Shown: one piece after another, positions 41,282 to 50,085 of the stretch
Layout: every line of letters begins with the position of its first letter
How positions within the stretch are numbered: the first letter of the stretch is position 1
From: JAOPZW01 sp036555665
GTDB lineage: Bacteria > Actinomycetota > Thermoleophilia > Solirubrobacterales > Solirubrobacteraceae
Direction of reading: 5' to 3'
DNA: 64,000 bases
Assembly: GCA_036555665.1 (NCBI GenBank)
Contig: DATBKW010000373.1
Coordinates: 1-64,000, forward strand
Position numbers and translations under genes: made by a program
The notes under the pieces: generated by a model
Seen by the model: only the letters and a program-made list of their open reading frames with translations
What the model was told of the DNA's origin: nothing
The model's database searches: none

Positions 41282-44200
41282 CGCTCGGCCGCCGGACAGG
41301 CGATGCGGTAGTCGCACACCGAGCACGCCGCATACGAGGGCGTCGGCTCGAAGCCCTGCCCGAGGATGCCGTCGGCGACCTCGAAGACCGTCTCGGTGAT
41401 CCAGTCGCGATCGACGTCCTCGACGGGCAGCGGCACCTTCGTATCGTCGAGGACGTAGAGGTAGGCCTGGCGCGAGGAGTCAAGCCCCCAGGCCTCGCGC
41501 GCGCCGACGGCGTAGAGCGAGAGCTGCACGTCCTCGCGCAGCTGCGCGGGCGAGCGCGGGCGGCCCGTCTTGTAGTCGATCAGCTCGTAGTCGCCGTCTG
41601 GCAGGCGGTCGACGCGGTCCACGCGCCCGCGCAGCGTGTGGGCGCCCATCCGGAAGCTGAAGGCCTTCTCGAACCACAGCGGCTCGCACGGCTCCGAGCG
41701 GAAGCGATCGTGGTAGCGGCGCAGCGCCCCGTCGGCCTTGGAATGAAGCTGGCGCTCCTGGTCGGAGCCGCCGAAGCCCCCGCGCCGCCAGCCGGCCTCG
41801 AGCAGGCCGAGCAGCTCGTCGAGCGTCCGCCCGCCGCTCTGGTGATAGCGCTCGAGGACCTGGTGGACGAGGATCCCGAAGCGCTGGTTGAGCGTCGGCT
41901 CGCTCGGGATCCGGAAGACGCGCGCGAACTTGTACTTCAGCGGGCACGTCCGGTAGGTCTCGATGTCCGAGGCGCTGAGCAGCAGGCCGTCGCCGCGCGT
42001 GGGCAGGAACGGCTCGAGCGAGGGCTCCTCGCGCGCGGCCATCGCGGTGGCGCGCGCGTGCGCGTCGCGCTCGGCGTCGAGCAGCAGGTCGTCGAGCGAG
42101 CTGGTCTGCAGGATCTCGCGCTGCTGCGCGGTGGCGGCGCCGATCAGGGCGACGTTGATCCCGGGCAGCGCGTCGGCCACCGACTGGCCCTCGGGGCGGT
42201 TCATCAGCGCGGCAAGCTTGAGCAGCTCCAGGTAGCGGACGGCGCCGTGAGCGACGTCGAGGTCGGTGTCGAAACGCAGCTCGCCCAGCCGCGTGCCCGT
42301 GCGCGGGATCGAGCGAAGCAGCTCGTCGCGCAGCGTCGTGAAGGTCGCGTGCAGCGTCTCGTCGGGACCGAACAGCTCCTCGGCGTGCTCCTCCCACGGC
42401 GCGTCGACGGCGGCGCGTACCTCCTCGAGGAAGGGCGAGGGGTGCTGCAGCGCGCCCGCGGACGAGCGCTCGGCGTAGGCGAGCACGAGCCCCTCGCCGG
42501 CGCGGGTGATCGCGACGTGCAGCAGGCGGCGCATGTCGGCAACATGCTCGGCGCGCGTGTCCGGCGCGAGCTCCTCGTGCAGCAGTTCGGCCGGGATCGG
42601 CTCGGCCAACCGCCGGCGCGCGCCCGGCATCCGCGCCGACTGCAGGCCGAGCACGAACACGTGGCGGAACTCGCGGCCCTGCGCGGCGTGCATGGCCATG
42701 ACCGCCACGGCGCCGCTGCGGCCCTCCCCGACGCCCTCCTCGTCGTCGTGCAGCCCGGCCTCGGCGACGGCGCTGACGTAGCGGGCGAACTCGCGGCCCG
42801 TCGCCTGCGGCGAGCGGCGCACGTAGGCGGCGGCCAGCTCGCCGAAGCGCGCCAGCGAGACGAGGCGCTCGACGACGTCGGCCTGCGCGGCGAAGAGCTG
42901 CTGGCGGCGCAGGCCGAGGCGGTCGATCAGGCGGTGGACGAAGAGGTCCGGGCGCGAGGTGTCCAGGGCGCCGGCAGCGGAGCGGTGGAGCTTGAGGAAG
43001 CCGAGGATCCGCTCGCGCGCCTCCGGCGGGATCTGGGGCGACTCGGTGGCGGCCACCAGCGCCCCGACCATGTCGAGCTTGCGCCGCCGCGCGATCTGCA
43101 CGCAGCGCGCGAGGTCGATCGAGCGCAGCTCGACCGGCGGGCGCGCGAGCGCGCGCACGACCGCGCCGGCGTCGCCGGGGTCGACGAGCAGCCGCAGCCA
43201 CGCGAGCACGTCCTTGATCTCCGCGCGCTGGAAGAACGCCGTCGCGCCCGCCAGCGCGTAGGGCAGGGCGCGCTCCTCGAGGGCGACGGCGATCGTCTGG
43301 CCCTCGTTGCGCACCGAGCGCACCAGCACGCCGATCTCCTCGGGCGCCACGCCGCTTCGCACCAGCCGCTCGATCTCCGCCGCGACGCCCTGCGCCTGGG
43401 CACGCTCGTTGGCGCAGCGCCACACGCGGACCTGACGGGTGCCGGAGGCGGCCACGTGGCCGCCGGAGGCGGGTCCCGCCGGCCGGAGGCCGGGCGATGT
43501 CTGGCCGGGGGGCGCGACCACGGGCTTCTCGACACGGTCCGCGATGGGCGCCACCACCGCCTCGGCCGCGGCGAGCACCGCCGACGGCGAGCGCAGCGAG
43601 CGCTGCAGGCGAACGGTCTGGGCCCCGGGCAGCTCGGCGGTCAGCGCGCGCAGGTTGCGCGGGGCGGCGCCGCGCCCGCGGCGGACCGCGCAGTCGTCGT
43701 CGCCCGCCGCGGTCAGCCCGCCGTGCTCGGCACCGAGCGCGACGACGAGCCGCAGCCCCGCGAGCTCGAGGTCCTGCGCGTCGTCGACGAGCACGTGGCG
43801 CCAGCGCGCGGCGGCGCGCGCGCGCACGTGTGGCTTGTCGCGCAGCAGCCTGATCGCCCCGAGAAGCAGGTCGCCGAAGTCAAGCGCGCCCTGCTCGCGC
43901 AGCATCCGGTCGTGCGCCGAGTAGACGCCGGCGAACTCGCGCTCGCGCTCGGCGCGCTCGTCGCCGTCCGGCAGTTCGGCCGCCCAGCGGTTGACCTCAT
44001 CGGCGGTGATCATCGCGTCCTTGAGGCGGTCGATTCGCGCGATGACCGAGGCCAGCAGCGTCGCCGGGTTGCCCTGGAAGTCGTGCACGGCCAGCGTCAG
44101 CTCGTCGACTCGCTCGAGCAGCATCGCCAGGCGGTCGGCCGGCGCGACCGGCACCACGAACGGATCCAGGCCGGCCTCGAGCGCCTCGTCGCGCAGCAGG

Positions 44201-44481
44201 CGCGCGGCGAAGCCGTGGACGGTGTGCACCGCGAGCTCCTCGAAGCCGTGCTCGAGCTCGTCCTCCACGCCGGCGCGCAGGGCGTCGGCCGCGGCCTCGG
44301 AGGCGGTCAGCGTGAGCACCTGCTCGGGGGCCAGTCCGCCGGCCGTGGCCAGCCACGCGTGGCGGTGCAGCAGCGTGCGCGTCTTGCCCGTGCCGGCCGC
44401 GCCCACGACGACCAGCGGACCGCCGCGGTGCGCGACGATCTCGCGCTGCGCCGGTGTGAGGCCGTCGAGCGGATCGGGCAC
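41278..44481 (-). CDS. UvrD/RecB-type helicase with C-terminal iron-sulfur nuclease (AdnB/AddB-like)
   Basis: 1067 residues. SF1A helicase motifs: motif I VVGAAGTGKTRTLL, motif Ia TLTASEAAADAL, motif II LVDDAQDLELAGL (DDAQ instead of DEAQ), motif V AVAVMAMHAAQGREFRHVFVLGL. The C-terminal third is a RecB-like PD-(D/E)XK nuclease: ASDIETYRTCPLKYKF, YELIDYKTGRPRS (D and K of the catalytic core), then CSVCDYRIACP, giving four Cys for a 4Fe-4S cluster with the first in TYRTC. This is the layout of mycobacterial AdnB and AddB, which resect double-strand breaks. No AdnA partner lies next to it in the window. Confidence 0.87.
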   Translation of the reverse strand: MPDPLDGLTPAQREIVAHRGGPLVVVGAAGTGKTRTLLHRHAWLATAGGLAPEQVLTLTASEAAADALRAGVEDELEHGFEELAVHTVHGFAARLLRDEALEAGLDPFVVPVAPADRLAMLLERVDELTLAVHDFQGNPATLLASVIARIDRLKDAMITADEVNRWAAELPDGDERAEREREFAGVYSAHDRMLREQGALDFGDLLLGAIRLLRDKPHVRARAAARWRHVLVDDAQDLELAGLRLVVALGAEHGGLTAAGDDDCAVRRGRGAAPRNLRALTAELPGAQTVRLQRSLRSPSAVLAAAEAVVAPIADRVEKPVVAPPGQTSPGLRPAGPASGGHVAASGTRQVRVWRCANERAQAQGVAAEIERLVRSGVAPEEIGVLVRSVRNEGQTIAVALEERALPYALAGATAFFQRAEIKDVLAWLRLLVDPGDAGAVVRALARPPVELRSIDLARCVQIARRRKLDMVGALVAATESPQIPPEARERILGFLKLHRSAAGALDTSRPDLFVHRLIDRLGLRRQQLFAAQADVVERLVSLARFGELAAAYVRRSPQATGREFARYVSAVAEAGLHDDEEGVGEGRSGAVAVMAMHAAQGREFRHVFVLGLQSARMPGARRRLAEPIPAELLHEELAPDTRAEHVADMRRLLHVAITRAGEGLVLAYAERSSAGALQHPSPFLEEVRAAVDAPWEEHAEELFGPDETLHATFTTLRDELLRSIPRTGTRLGELRFDTDLDVAHGAVRYLELLKLAALMNRPEGQSVADALPGINVALIGAATAQQREILQTSSLDDLLLDAERDAHARATAMAAREEPSLEPFLPTRGDGLLLSASDIETYRTCPLKYKFARVFRIPSEPTLNQRFGILVHQVLERYHQSGGRTLDELLGLLEAGWRRGGFGGSDQERQLHSKADGALRRYHDRFRSEPCEPLWFEKAFSFRMGAHTLRGRVDRVDRLPDGDYELIDYKTGRPRSPAQLREDVQLSLYAVGAREAWGLDSSRQAYLYVLDDTKVPLPVEDVDRDWITETVFEVADGILGQGFEPTPSYAACSVCDYRIACPAAER

Positions 44482-44501
44482 GCCCCTAGGATATGAGGCA
44501 C

Positions 44502-45362
44502 ATGGCGACCGCTCGCGACGCGACGGGTGAGCTGTTCTCGTTCGATTGGCTCGGTGCGTGCCGCAGCGCGGCGAAGGGCTTGCGTGGCGTCCTGCTCGAG
44601 AATCCGACGAGCCGCGAGCGGGTGATCGAGACCGGCGAGCGCGGCGAGGGCGGCGACCGCACGCTGGTCATCGACGCGCAGGCCGAGGATCGCGTCTTCG
44701 GCGAGCTCGACCGCCTCCACGACGACGGCGCGCGTTTCACCGCGCTCTCCGAGGAGCGCGGCTATGTCGACTACGGCGATCCGGGCGTGCTCGTCGTCAT
44801 CGACCCGATCGACGGCTCGATGAACGCCAAGCGTGGCCTGACGCATCACGCGCTGTCGATCGCCGTGGCCGACGGGCCGACGATGGCCGACGTGCTCTTC
44901 GGCTACGTCTACGACCTCGGCCCGGGCGAGGAGTGGCGCGCGATGCGCGGTCTGGGCGCCTTTCTCAACGACCAGCCGCTGTCGGCGCCGCAGCCCGAGC
45001 GCCGGCGGTCCGACGGCAAGCTCGAGCTGGTGGCCATCGAGTCGGCCGATCCGCGTTGGCTGGCGGCCTCGAGCGACGCGCTCGTGCAGGTGACCGCGCG
45101 CGTGCGCGCGATCGGCTCGATTGCCGTGTCGCTGTGCCAGGTCGCGGCGACCCGCGTCGACGGGATGGCGACGTTGTGGAACTGCCGCGCGGTCGATGCG
45201 GCCGCGGCCCAGCTCGTGGTGCGCGAGAGCGGCGGCCTGGTCGCCTTCACGGCGATGGACGAGCCGCTGGCCGCGCCGCTTGACCTCGAGCCGCGCTCGC
45301 CCGTCGTGGCCGCCCGAACCGACACGGCGCTGGCCCAGCTGGCCACGCTGCCCGCCGCGTGA
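44502..45362 (+). CDS. inositol monophosphatase family phosphatase
   Basis: 286 residues (289 if the ATG at 44493 is used). Metal-binding motifs: FTALSEERG (first Glu), VVIDPIDGSMNAKRG (the D-P-I-D-G-S/T signature) and WNCRAVDAAAAQLVVRESGG for the last Asp, in the arrangement of the archaeal IMPase/FBPase branch. It may hydrolyse inositol phosphate, fructose bisphosphate or 3'-phosphoadenosine phosphate; specificity unknown. The stop overlaps the metalloprotease start (TGATG), so they are coupled. The start faces the helicase gene with about 20 bases between. Confidence 0.82.
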   Translation: MATARDATGELFSFDWLGACRSAAKGLRGVLLENPTSRERVIETGERGEGGDRTLVIDAQAEDRVFGELDRLHDDGARFTALSEERGYVDYGDPGVLVVIDPIDGSMNAKRGLTHHALSIAVADGPTMADVLFGYVYDLGPGEEWRAMRGLGAFLNDQPLSAPQPERRRSDGKLELVAIESADPRWLAASSDALVQVTARVRAIGSIAVSLCQVAATRVDGMATLWNCRAVDAAAAQLVVRESGGLVAFTAMDEPLAAPLDLEPRSPVVAARTDTALAQLATLPAA

Positions 45363-46399
45363 TGGTCGACTGGCGCCTGGCCGAGCGCGTGGCCGATGCC
45401 GTCTCCGGTGGCGACGGCGCCGGCCCGCCGCTGGGCGATGGCGTCGACATCGCCGCGATGGCCCAGCGCGCGTGCGAGCGCGTCAGCCACTACGCGCGGC
45501 TGCAACCCGCGACGCCGCCGCCCGCCGCGGAGGCGATCGGCCGGCGCGAATGGTCGCGGGCCAACCTGGAGACGATGCGCGGAACGCTCGAGCCGCTCGT
45601 CGAGCGGCTGGGCAGCGGGCCGCTGCAGGCCGCCGGCGGCGTCCTGATCGGCGCCGAGGCGGGCGGCATCGTCGGCTTCATGGGCCGCTCGGTGCTCGGC
45701 CAGTACGAGCTCGCGCTGCTGGATCCGGAGCGCCCGGCGCGGCTTCTGCTCGTCGCGCCCAACCTGCGCGAGGCGGCCAAGACGTTCCAGGCCGACGAGG
45801 CCGAGCTGCTGGAGTGGGTGGTCTTCCACGAGATCACCCACGCGGTCCAGTTCACCGGCGTCAGCTGGCTGCGCGAGCACCTCGCCGGAATGCTGAGCGA
45901 GCTGCTGGAGTCGGTGAAGGTCCAGATCGACACCTCCGCTCTGCTGCGCCTGCCCAAGCTCCAGGACGTGCGCGCGGCGTGGGACGCGGTCCGCGACGAC
46001 GGCCTGGTGCACGCCGTGGCCGGCCCCGAGCGCAAGGCGATCATCGACCGGCTGCAGGCGGCGATGGCCCTGATCGAGGGCCACGCCGAGCACGTCATGG
46101 ACGCGGCCGGGGCCGACGTCCTGCCGTCGCTGCCCAAGCTGCGCGAGTCGCTCGAGCGCCGCCGGCGCGAGAAGCCGCCGCTGGTCAAGCTGATCGAGCG
46201 TCTGCTCGGCCTCGATCTCAAGCTGCGGCAGTACATCATCGGCAAGCGCTTTTGCGACGCGGTCGTGCGCGACTGGGGGATCGATGCCCTCAACCGCGCC
46301 TGGACCGCTGCGGACCTGCTTCCGGACCTCGTCGAGCTCGAGGATCCGGCCGCCTGGATCAGGCGAACGCAGGTTCGTGCTGTAACCCCGGGCTCGTAG
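45362..46399 (+). CDS. zinc-dependent metalloprotease-like protein (F420-associated family)
   Basis: 345 residues. HEITH motif in WVVFHEITHAVQFTGVSWL with a downstream Glu in ALIEGHAEHVMDAAGADVLPSLP, the same arrangement as the actinobacterial family named after co-occurrence with coenzyme F420 genes. It starts MVDWRLAERVADAV, and VGFMGRSVLGQYELALL is another hallmark. Catalysis is presumed from HExxH; the substrate is unknown. ATG 45362 overlaps the phosphatase stop; GTG 45359 would overlap by GTGA. Membership in F420 metabolism is not shown by any neighbour here. Confidence 0.8.
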   Translation: MVDWRLAERVADAVSGGDGAGPPLGDGVDIAAMAQRACERVSHYARLQPATPPPAAEAIGRREWSRANLETMRGTLEPLVERLGSGPLQAAGGVLIGAEAGGIVGFMGRSVLGQYELALLDPERPARLLLVAPNLREAAKTFQADEAELLEWVVFHEITHAVQFTGVSWLREHLAGMLSELLESVKVQIDTSALLRLPKLQDVRAAWDAVRDDGLVHAVAGPERKAIIDRLQAAMALIEGHAEHVMDAAGADVLPSLPKLRESLERRRREKPPLVKLIERLLGLDLKLRQYIIGKRFCDAVVRDWGIDALNRAWTAADLLPDLVELEDPAAWIRRTQVRAVTPGS

Positions 46400-46443
46400 A
46401 GGGTTACAAACATGTGTTCGCATGATAGACTTCCTTGCGAACA
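46381..46443. repeat. two tandem inverted repeats upstream of the Lys/Ala-rich gene
   Basis: TGTAACCC (46381-46388) with GGGTTACA (46401-46408), spacer 12, spans the stop of the metalloprotease. TGTTCGCA (46415-46422) with TGCGAACA (46436-46443), spacer 13. The following stretch 46444-46465 is unusually AT-rich for this genome (ATTAGAACTAACTT). These are likely the promoter-operator region of the next gene, with the first pair possibly acting as a weak terminator hairpin. Confidence 0.6.
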
Positions 46444-46477
46444 AGATTAGAACTAACTTCCTTAGTAGAGGATGACC

Positions 46478-47062
46478 ATGGCCGAGCAGAGCACCACTGC
46501 CACCACCAAGCGGTCCACCACCGCCAAGAAGGCTGCCGCAACCCGCAGCCGCAATCAGGCCGCTGCTGCGCGCAAGCGCTCGACGGCCGCCAAGAAGGCC
46601 GCCGAGACCCGCCGCGAGCTGGCCAAGACCCCGGTCGATCGCGTGCAGGAGTACGCCGAGCGTGCCGTCCTGATCCCCGTGGGCGCCGCCCTCGTGGCTC
46701 GTGACAACGTCATCGCGACGGTCGACGAGCTGCGCACGAGCCTCGCCACGCGCGAGAAGGCCGAGAAGGAGCTGGCCGCTCGGCGCAAGCGCATCGAGTC
46801 CGACCTCAGGCGCTTCGAGCGCCGCGGCCGCACCGAGCGCAACCGCGTCGAGCGCCGGATCAAGAAGGCCCGCACGCGCGTCGAGCGCGAGCTGCGCCAG
46901 CGTCGCACGCGCGTCGAGCGCGAGATCCGCTCGACCCGCAAGGACTTCGACTCGCAGGCCGACCTGCTCGGCGCGCGCGTGGAGAACATCGTGCAGACGG
47001 GGCTCACCCGCGGCACGGAGGTCGCGACGAAGATTCAGGAGCGCGTCGGCACCGTCGCCTAG
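46478..47062 (+). CDS. Lys/Ala-rich tail plus coiled-coil protein, HBHA- or histone-like
   Basis: 194 residues. Residues 1-50 are a Lys/Ala/Thr/Arg-rich tail with TAKKAA repeats, like histone H1 tails. Residues 55-90 form an amphipathic helix (VQEYAERAVLIPVGAALVARDNVIATVDEL), and 95-160 form a charged Arg/Glu coiled coil (ERRGRTERNRVERRIKKARTRVEREL). The mirror image of mycobacterial HBHA, which has the coil first and the Lys tail last. DNA binding, surface adhesion or phasin-like packing are all possible. ATG 46478 has AGAGG 6 bases before it; ATG 46472 directly abuts that site. Confidence 0.7.
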   Translation: MAEQSTTATTKRSTTAKKAAATRSRNQAAAARKRSTAAKKAAETRRELAKTPVDRVQEYAERAVLIPVGAALVARDNVIATVDELRTSLATREKAEKELAARRKRIESDLRRFERRGRTERNRVERRIKKARTRVERELRQRRTRVEREIRSTRKDFDSQADLLGARVENIVQTGLTRGTEVATKIQERVGTVA

Positions 47063-47072
47063 CACGACTTCC

Positions 47073-47135
47073 CGTCCCGGGCGCGGAGAGGGCCCGGCGA
47101 CGAAGGACTGCCGGCTGCATATCCCCGCCGGCAGT
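47073..47135 (+). other. two hairpins ahead of a terminator
   Basis: First hairpin: CGTC plus CCGGGC (47073-47082) with GCCCGG and GACG (47092-47102), loop GCGGAGAG. Second: perfect 9-bp ACTGCCGGC (47107-47115) with GCCGGCAGT (47127-47135), 11-base loop. With the terminator at 47156 they form three successive stems in the 185-base gap. This could be an mRNA 3' end, a small RNA or a leader of the Mrp gene. Confidence 0.5.
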
Positions 47136-47155
47136 GCAGTACCTCTCCTCCCTCA

Positions 47156-47189
47156 GGAACGGCCCGCCATCGCGCGGGCCGTTCCTTTT
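47156..47189 (+). terminator. strong intrinsic terminator
   Basis: Perfect 12-bp stem GGAACGGCCCGC (47156-47167) with GCGGGCCGTTCC (47174-47185), 6-base loop CATCGC, then TTTT. Ends the coiled-coil gene transcript, or attenuates Mrp, which starts 58 bases later. Confidence 0.85.
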
Positions 47190-47247
47190 CGCCGGTGCGC
47201 GGCGCCGCGCGCCGGGACCGGGCGCGGGCCTCTGCTTGAATGAGGGC

Positions 47248-48387
47248 ATGCCCAGTCGCGACGAGATCCTCAAGGCGCTCGAGGCGGTCATCGATCCCGA
47301 GCTTCGCCGCTCGATCGTCGAGCTCGAGATGGTGCGATCCATCGACACCGCGGACGGCCTCGTGCGGGTCACGGTGTCGCTGACGACGCCGGGCTGCCCG
47401 ATTCGCAGCCACTTCGAGACCGCGGTGCGCAAGGCCGTCGGCGAGCTGTCCGGCGTCCAGCGCGTCGAGGTCGCCTTCGACGTCCTCTCCGACCAGGAGA
47501 AGGCGGGGCTGCAGCAGAAGCTCGGCCGCCCCGGCGGGCTGCCCGAGGGCGCGCTGGCGCAGGTCAGCAACGTCGTTTGCATCGGTTCGGGCAAGGGCGG
47601 CGTCGGCAAATCGACGATCACCGCCAACATCGCCGCCGCCATGGCCGCCGAGGGCAAGCGGGTCGGCGTGCTCGATGCCGACGTGTGGGGCTACTCGATC
47701 CCGCGCATGTTCGGCGTCTCCGGGCGCCCGCCGGTATCGCCCGAGCGCAAGATCGTCCCGCTCGAAGCCCACGGCGTGAAGGTGATGTCGATCGGCTTCT
47801 TCGTCGAGGAGGACAGTGCGGTCGTGTGGCGCGGGCCCATGCTCCACAAGGCGCTGACGCAGTTCCTCGAGGACGTCGACTGGGGCGCCTTGGACTTCCT
47901 GCTCGTCGACCTGCCGCCGGGCACCGGCGACGTCTCGATGACGCTCGCCCAGCTCCTGCCGCAGGCGAAGTTCCTCATCGTGACCACGCCGCAGCCGGTC
48001 GCCCAGAAGGTCGCGCGGCGCGCGGCCGAGATGGCGCACAAGGTCGATCTGGAGATCGGCGGGGTGGTCGAGAACATGGCTGCCTTCGTCACGCCCGGCG
48101 GCGACCGCTACACGCTGTTCGGCGAGGGCGGTGGCCAGGCGCTGGCCGACGAGCTCGACGTGCCGCTGCTCGGCAAGGTCCCCCTGACCATGCCGCTGCG
48201 CGAGCAGTCCGACGCCGGCGAGCCGCTGGTCTTCACCGATCCCGACGATCCGGCCGCCCAGGCGATCCGCCACGCGGCGCGCGGGCTGGTCGCGATGTTC
48301 CCGGTCGAGCTGCCGATCCTGCAGACGGCCGCGCCCGCGCAGGAGGCGCCGGCGCCGAAGGGGATGTCGCTGCCGATGGCGGGCTGA
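47248..48387 (+). CDS. apbC: Mrp/ApbC-type P-loop ATPase (iron-sulfur carrier family)
   Basis: 379 residues: N-terminal MIP18/DUF59 domain (DEILKALEAVIDPELRRSIVELEMV), then the deviant Walker A GSGKGGVGKST (residues 113-123), VLDADVWGYSIPRMFG, LVDLPPGTGDVSMTLAQ and GVVENMAAF. In E. coli and eukaryotic relatives a CxxC pair after ENM holds the shared 4Fe-4S cluster; here the segment is VTPGGDRYTLFG with no Cys, as also recalled for mycobacterial Mrp. Cluster carriage must use other residues or may be lost. ATG 47248 is the start; an in-frame start at 47134 would run through the terminator. Confidence 0.87.
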   Translation: MPSRDEILKALEAVIDPELRRSIVELEMVRSIDTADGLVRVTVSLTTPGCPIRSHFETAVRKAVGELSGVQRVEVAFDVLSDQEKAGLQQKLGRPGGLPEGALAQVSNVVCIGSGKGGVGKSTITANIAAAMAAEGKRVGVLDADVWGYSIPRMFGVSGRPPVSPERKIVPLEAHGVKVMSIGFFVEEDSAVVWRGPMLHKALTQFLEDVDWGALDFLLVDLPPGTGDVSMTLAQLLPQAKFLIVTTPQPVAQKVARRAAEMAHKVDLEIGGVVENMAAFVTPGGDRYTLFGEGGGQALADELDVPLLGKVPLTMPLREQSDAGEPLVFTDPDDPAAQAIRHAARGLVAMFPVELPILQTAAPAQEAPAPKGMSLPMAG

Positions 48388-48399
48388 GCGGCCGCCGCT

Positions 48400-50070
48400 T
48401 CAGGCCGTCGCCGGACCCGTGCCGCTGCGCAGCAGGCTGCCGCGGCCGGTCGGCCACGGCAGGCAGTTCGTGCCCGAGCGCGGGACGCGGTAGACGTCGA
48501 GCCCGTGGTCGAAGGTCGAGAGAACGATTTCCAGGCGCCCGTCGCCGCCGAGATCGGCGATCGAAGGCGCGGCCGGGACGCCGATCCCGTTGCCGTCGTT
48601 GCCCTGATGGCGAAGGCGGATGTCGTAGAGCCGCTTGCCGGCGGCGGAGAGCACCACGAGACGGCCCGAGCGCCGGGTCGCTCCGTACGTCCCGAAGACG
48701 AGCTCGGACGTGCCGTCGCGGTTGAGGTCGGCGGCCACCACCTCCGAAGCAAACGTTTTCTTGGCGCCGCGGGCGTAGTCGTAGCGCCATAGGCGCCTGC
48801 CGGTCGGCCCCACCGCGTAGACGTAGCCGTCGGGAACGGGCGCGACGATCTCGGGGCGGCGGTCGCCGGCGATGTCGACGACCGTCGGCGCGGGGATGCC
48901 GCTCGGCGGGTAATAGTCGCTCGCACCGCGCACCGCCGGCTTGCGGCTGCGCGGCAAGGTCGTAAAGCCCTTGTGCCTGCGGGCCGAGCGCACGCCGCCG
49001 TTCTGCGCGCCGTCGAGCGCCATGAACGCGTAGGCCTGCGTCTCGTAGGGCTCCTTCATCTCCACGTTGGGCAGCCCGATCACCTCGTTGTGCCCGTCTT
49101 GGTCGAGGTCGGCGAGCGACGGCGGCGATGCGGTCCACTGCAGCCACGCGGTCTTGCGCACGTCGGGCCACGGACCGGTGTGGCGGTGGTACTGGTCGTT
49201 CTCGACCTTCGGGCTCAGCCAGCGGATGAACTGCCCCCACCCCAGGCGCGCGCCGACGTGGCCGCTCTCGCGGTTCGTGTACCACGGCGAGGCGAGGACG
49301 GAAGTGCCGTCGTCGTTGAAGACGTTGATCTGGTGGTTGTCGAAGGTGACGACGATCTCCAGCTGCGGATCGTCGTCGAGGTTGCCGATCCCGACGTTCT
49401 CGCCGTAGGCGCCGTAGCCGTGGTTGCCGACGCCGTTGAAGCCGGCGTCGGAGGCGTTGTAGCGAGGCCATGCGCCCGGTGGCCCGTACGGCCTCCCGGA
49501 GGCATCGAAGACGAAGACCTGCGAGCCGGTCGACGACGTGTTCGTCGTGGTCACCACCACCTCGAGGCGGCCGTCGCCGTTGAGGTCGGCTGCCGCCATG
49601 CCGCGCGCCTCGGGGCACTGGCCACCACTGCACGTCGACGCCGGCCAGCCCGCCTTGAGCGCCAGGCGGCCACCGACGAGGTCGTAGGCCGCGACCGTGC
49701 CGTCGTTGCCGCCGACGACGATCTCGGGGACCTTGTCGCCGTCGAGGTCCGCCACCACGCCGGGCGCGTAGACCCGTCCCTTGGTGGCGGTGCCCTTGCC
49801 GAGCTGATGCCCGGCGGCGTCGAAGACGAAGGTCGAGTAGTCGGGCGCGACGATCTCGAGCTTGCCGTCGCCGTTGAGGTCGGCCAGCCCGGGCGACGAG
49901 AACCATCCGGTCTCGCCGGTCGGGATGTTGCGGACGAAGCGCGGCTTGGCGACCTTGGCCTTGGCCTTGGTGCGCACGCATGCGGTGGCGGCGGCGTCGG
50001 AGGCGGGCGCGGCCGCGCCGCAGCTCAGCACGAACGCCGCGAGCGCGACGAGGGGCAGGCGCCGGCGCAT
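48400..50070 (-). CDS. secreted FG-GAP/VCBS repeat lipoprotein
   Basis: 556 residues. Lipobox-like LSC17 after a hydrophobic signal, then a seven-bladed beta-propeller of FG-GAP units, each with a calcium-type D-x-D/N-x-D-G loop: ADLNGDGKLEIV, ADLDGDKVPEIV, ADLNGDGRLEVV, GNLDDDPQLEIV, ADLDQDGHNEVI, VDIAGDRRPEIV, ADLNRDGTSELV and ADLGGDGRLEIV. Probable extracellular adhesion or scaffolding role; no enzyme domain. Convergent with the Mrp gene 12 bases away. Confidence 0.85.
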   Translation of the reverse strand: MRRRLPLVALAAFVLSCGAAAPASDAAATACVRTKAKAKVAKPRFVRNIPTGETGWFSSPGLADLNGDGKLEIVAPDYSTFVFDAAGHQLGKGTATKGRVYAPGVVADLDGDKVPEIVVGGNDGTVAAYDLVGGRLALKAGWPASTCSGGQCPEARGMAAADLNGDGRLEVVVTTTNTSSTGSQVFVFDASGRPYGPPGAWPRYNASDAGFNGVGNHGYGAYGENVGIGNLDDDPQLEIVVTFDNHQINVFNDDGTSVLASPWYTNRESGHVGARLGWGQFIRWLSPKVENDQYHRHTGPWPDVRKTAWLQWTASPPSLADLDQDGHNEVIGLPNVEMKEPYETQAYAFMALDGAQNGGVRSARRHKGFTTLPRSRKPAVRGASDYYPPSGIPAPTVVDIAGDRRPEIVAPVPDGYVYAVGPTGRRLWRYDYARGAKKTFASEVVAADLNRDGTSELVFGTYGATRRSGRLVVLSAAGKRLYDIRLRHQGNDGNGIGVPAAPSIADLGGDGRLEIVLSTFDHGLDVYRVPRSGTNCLPWPTGRGSLLRSGTGPATA

Positions 50071-50085
50071 GGCCGGGCACCCTAC

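Noticed and set aside
41638..44496. 952-codon forward open frame opposite the helicase-nuclease
   Set aside because: Same artefact; helicase and nuclease motifs lie on the reverse strand.
46415..46443. LexA (SOS) box
   Set aside because: The GTTCG and CGAAC halves are inverted and 13 bases apart rather than the 4 expected for actinobacterial LexA sites.
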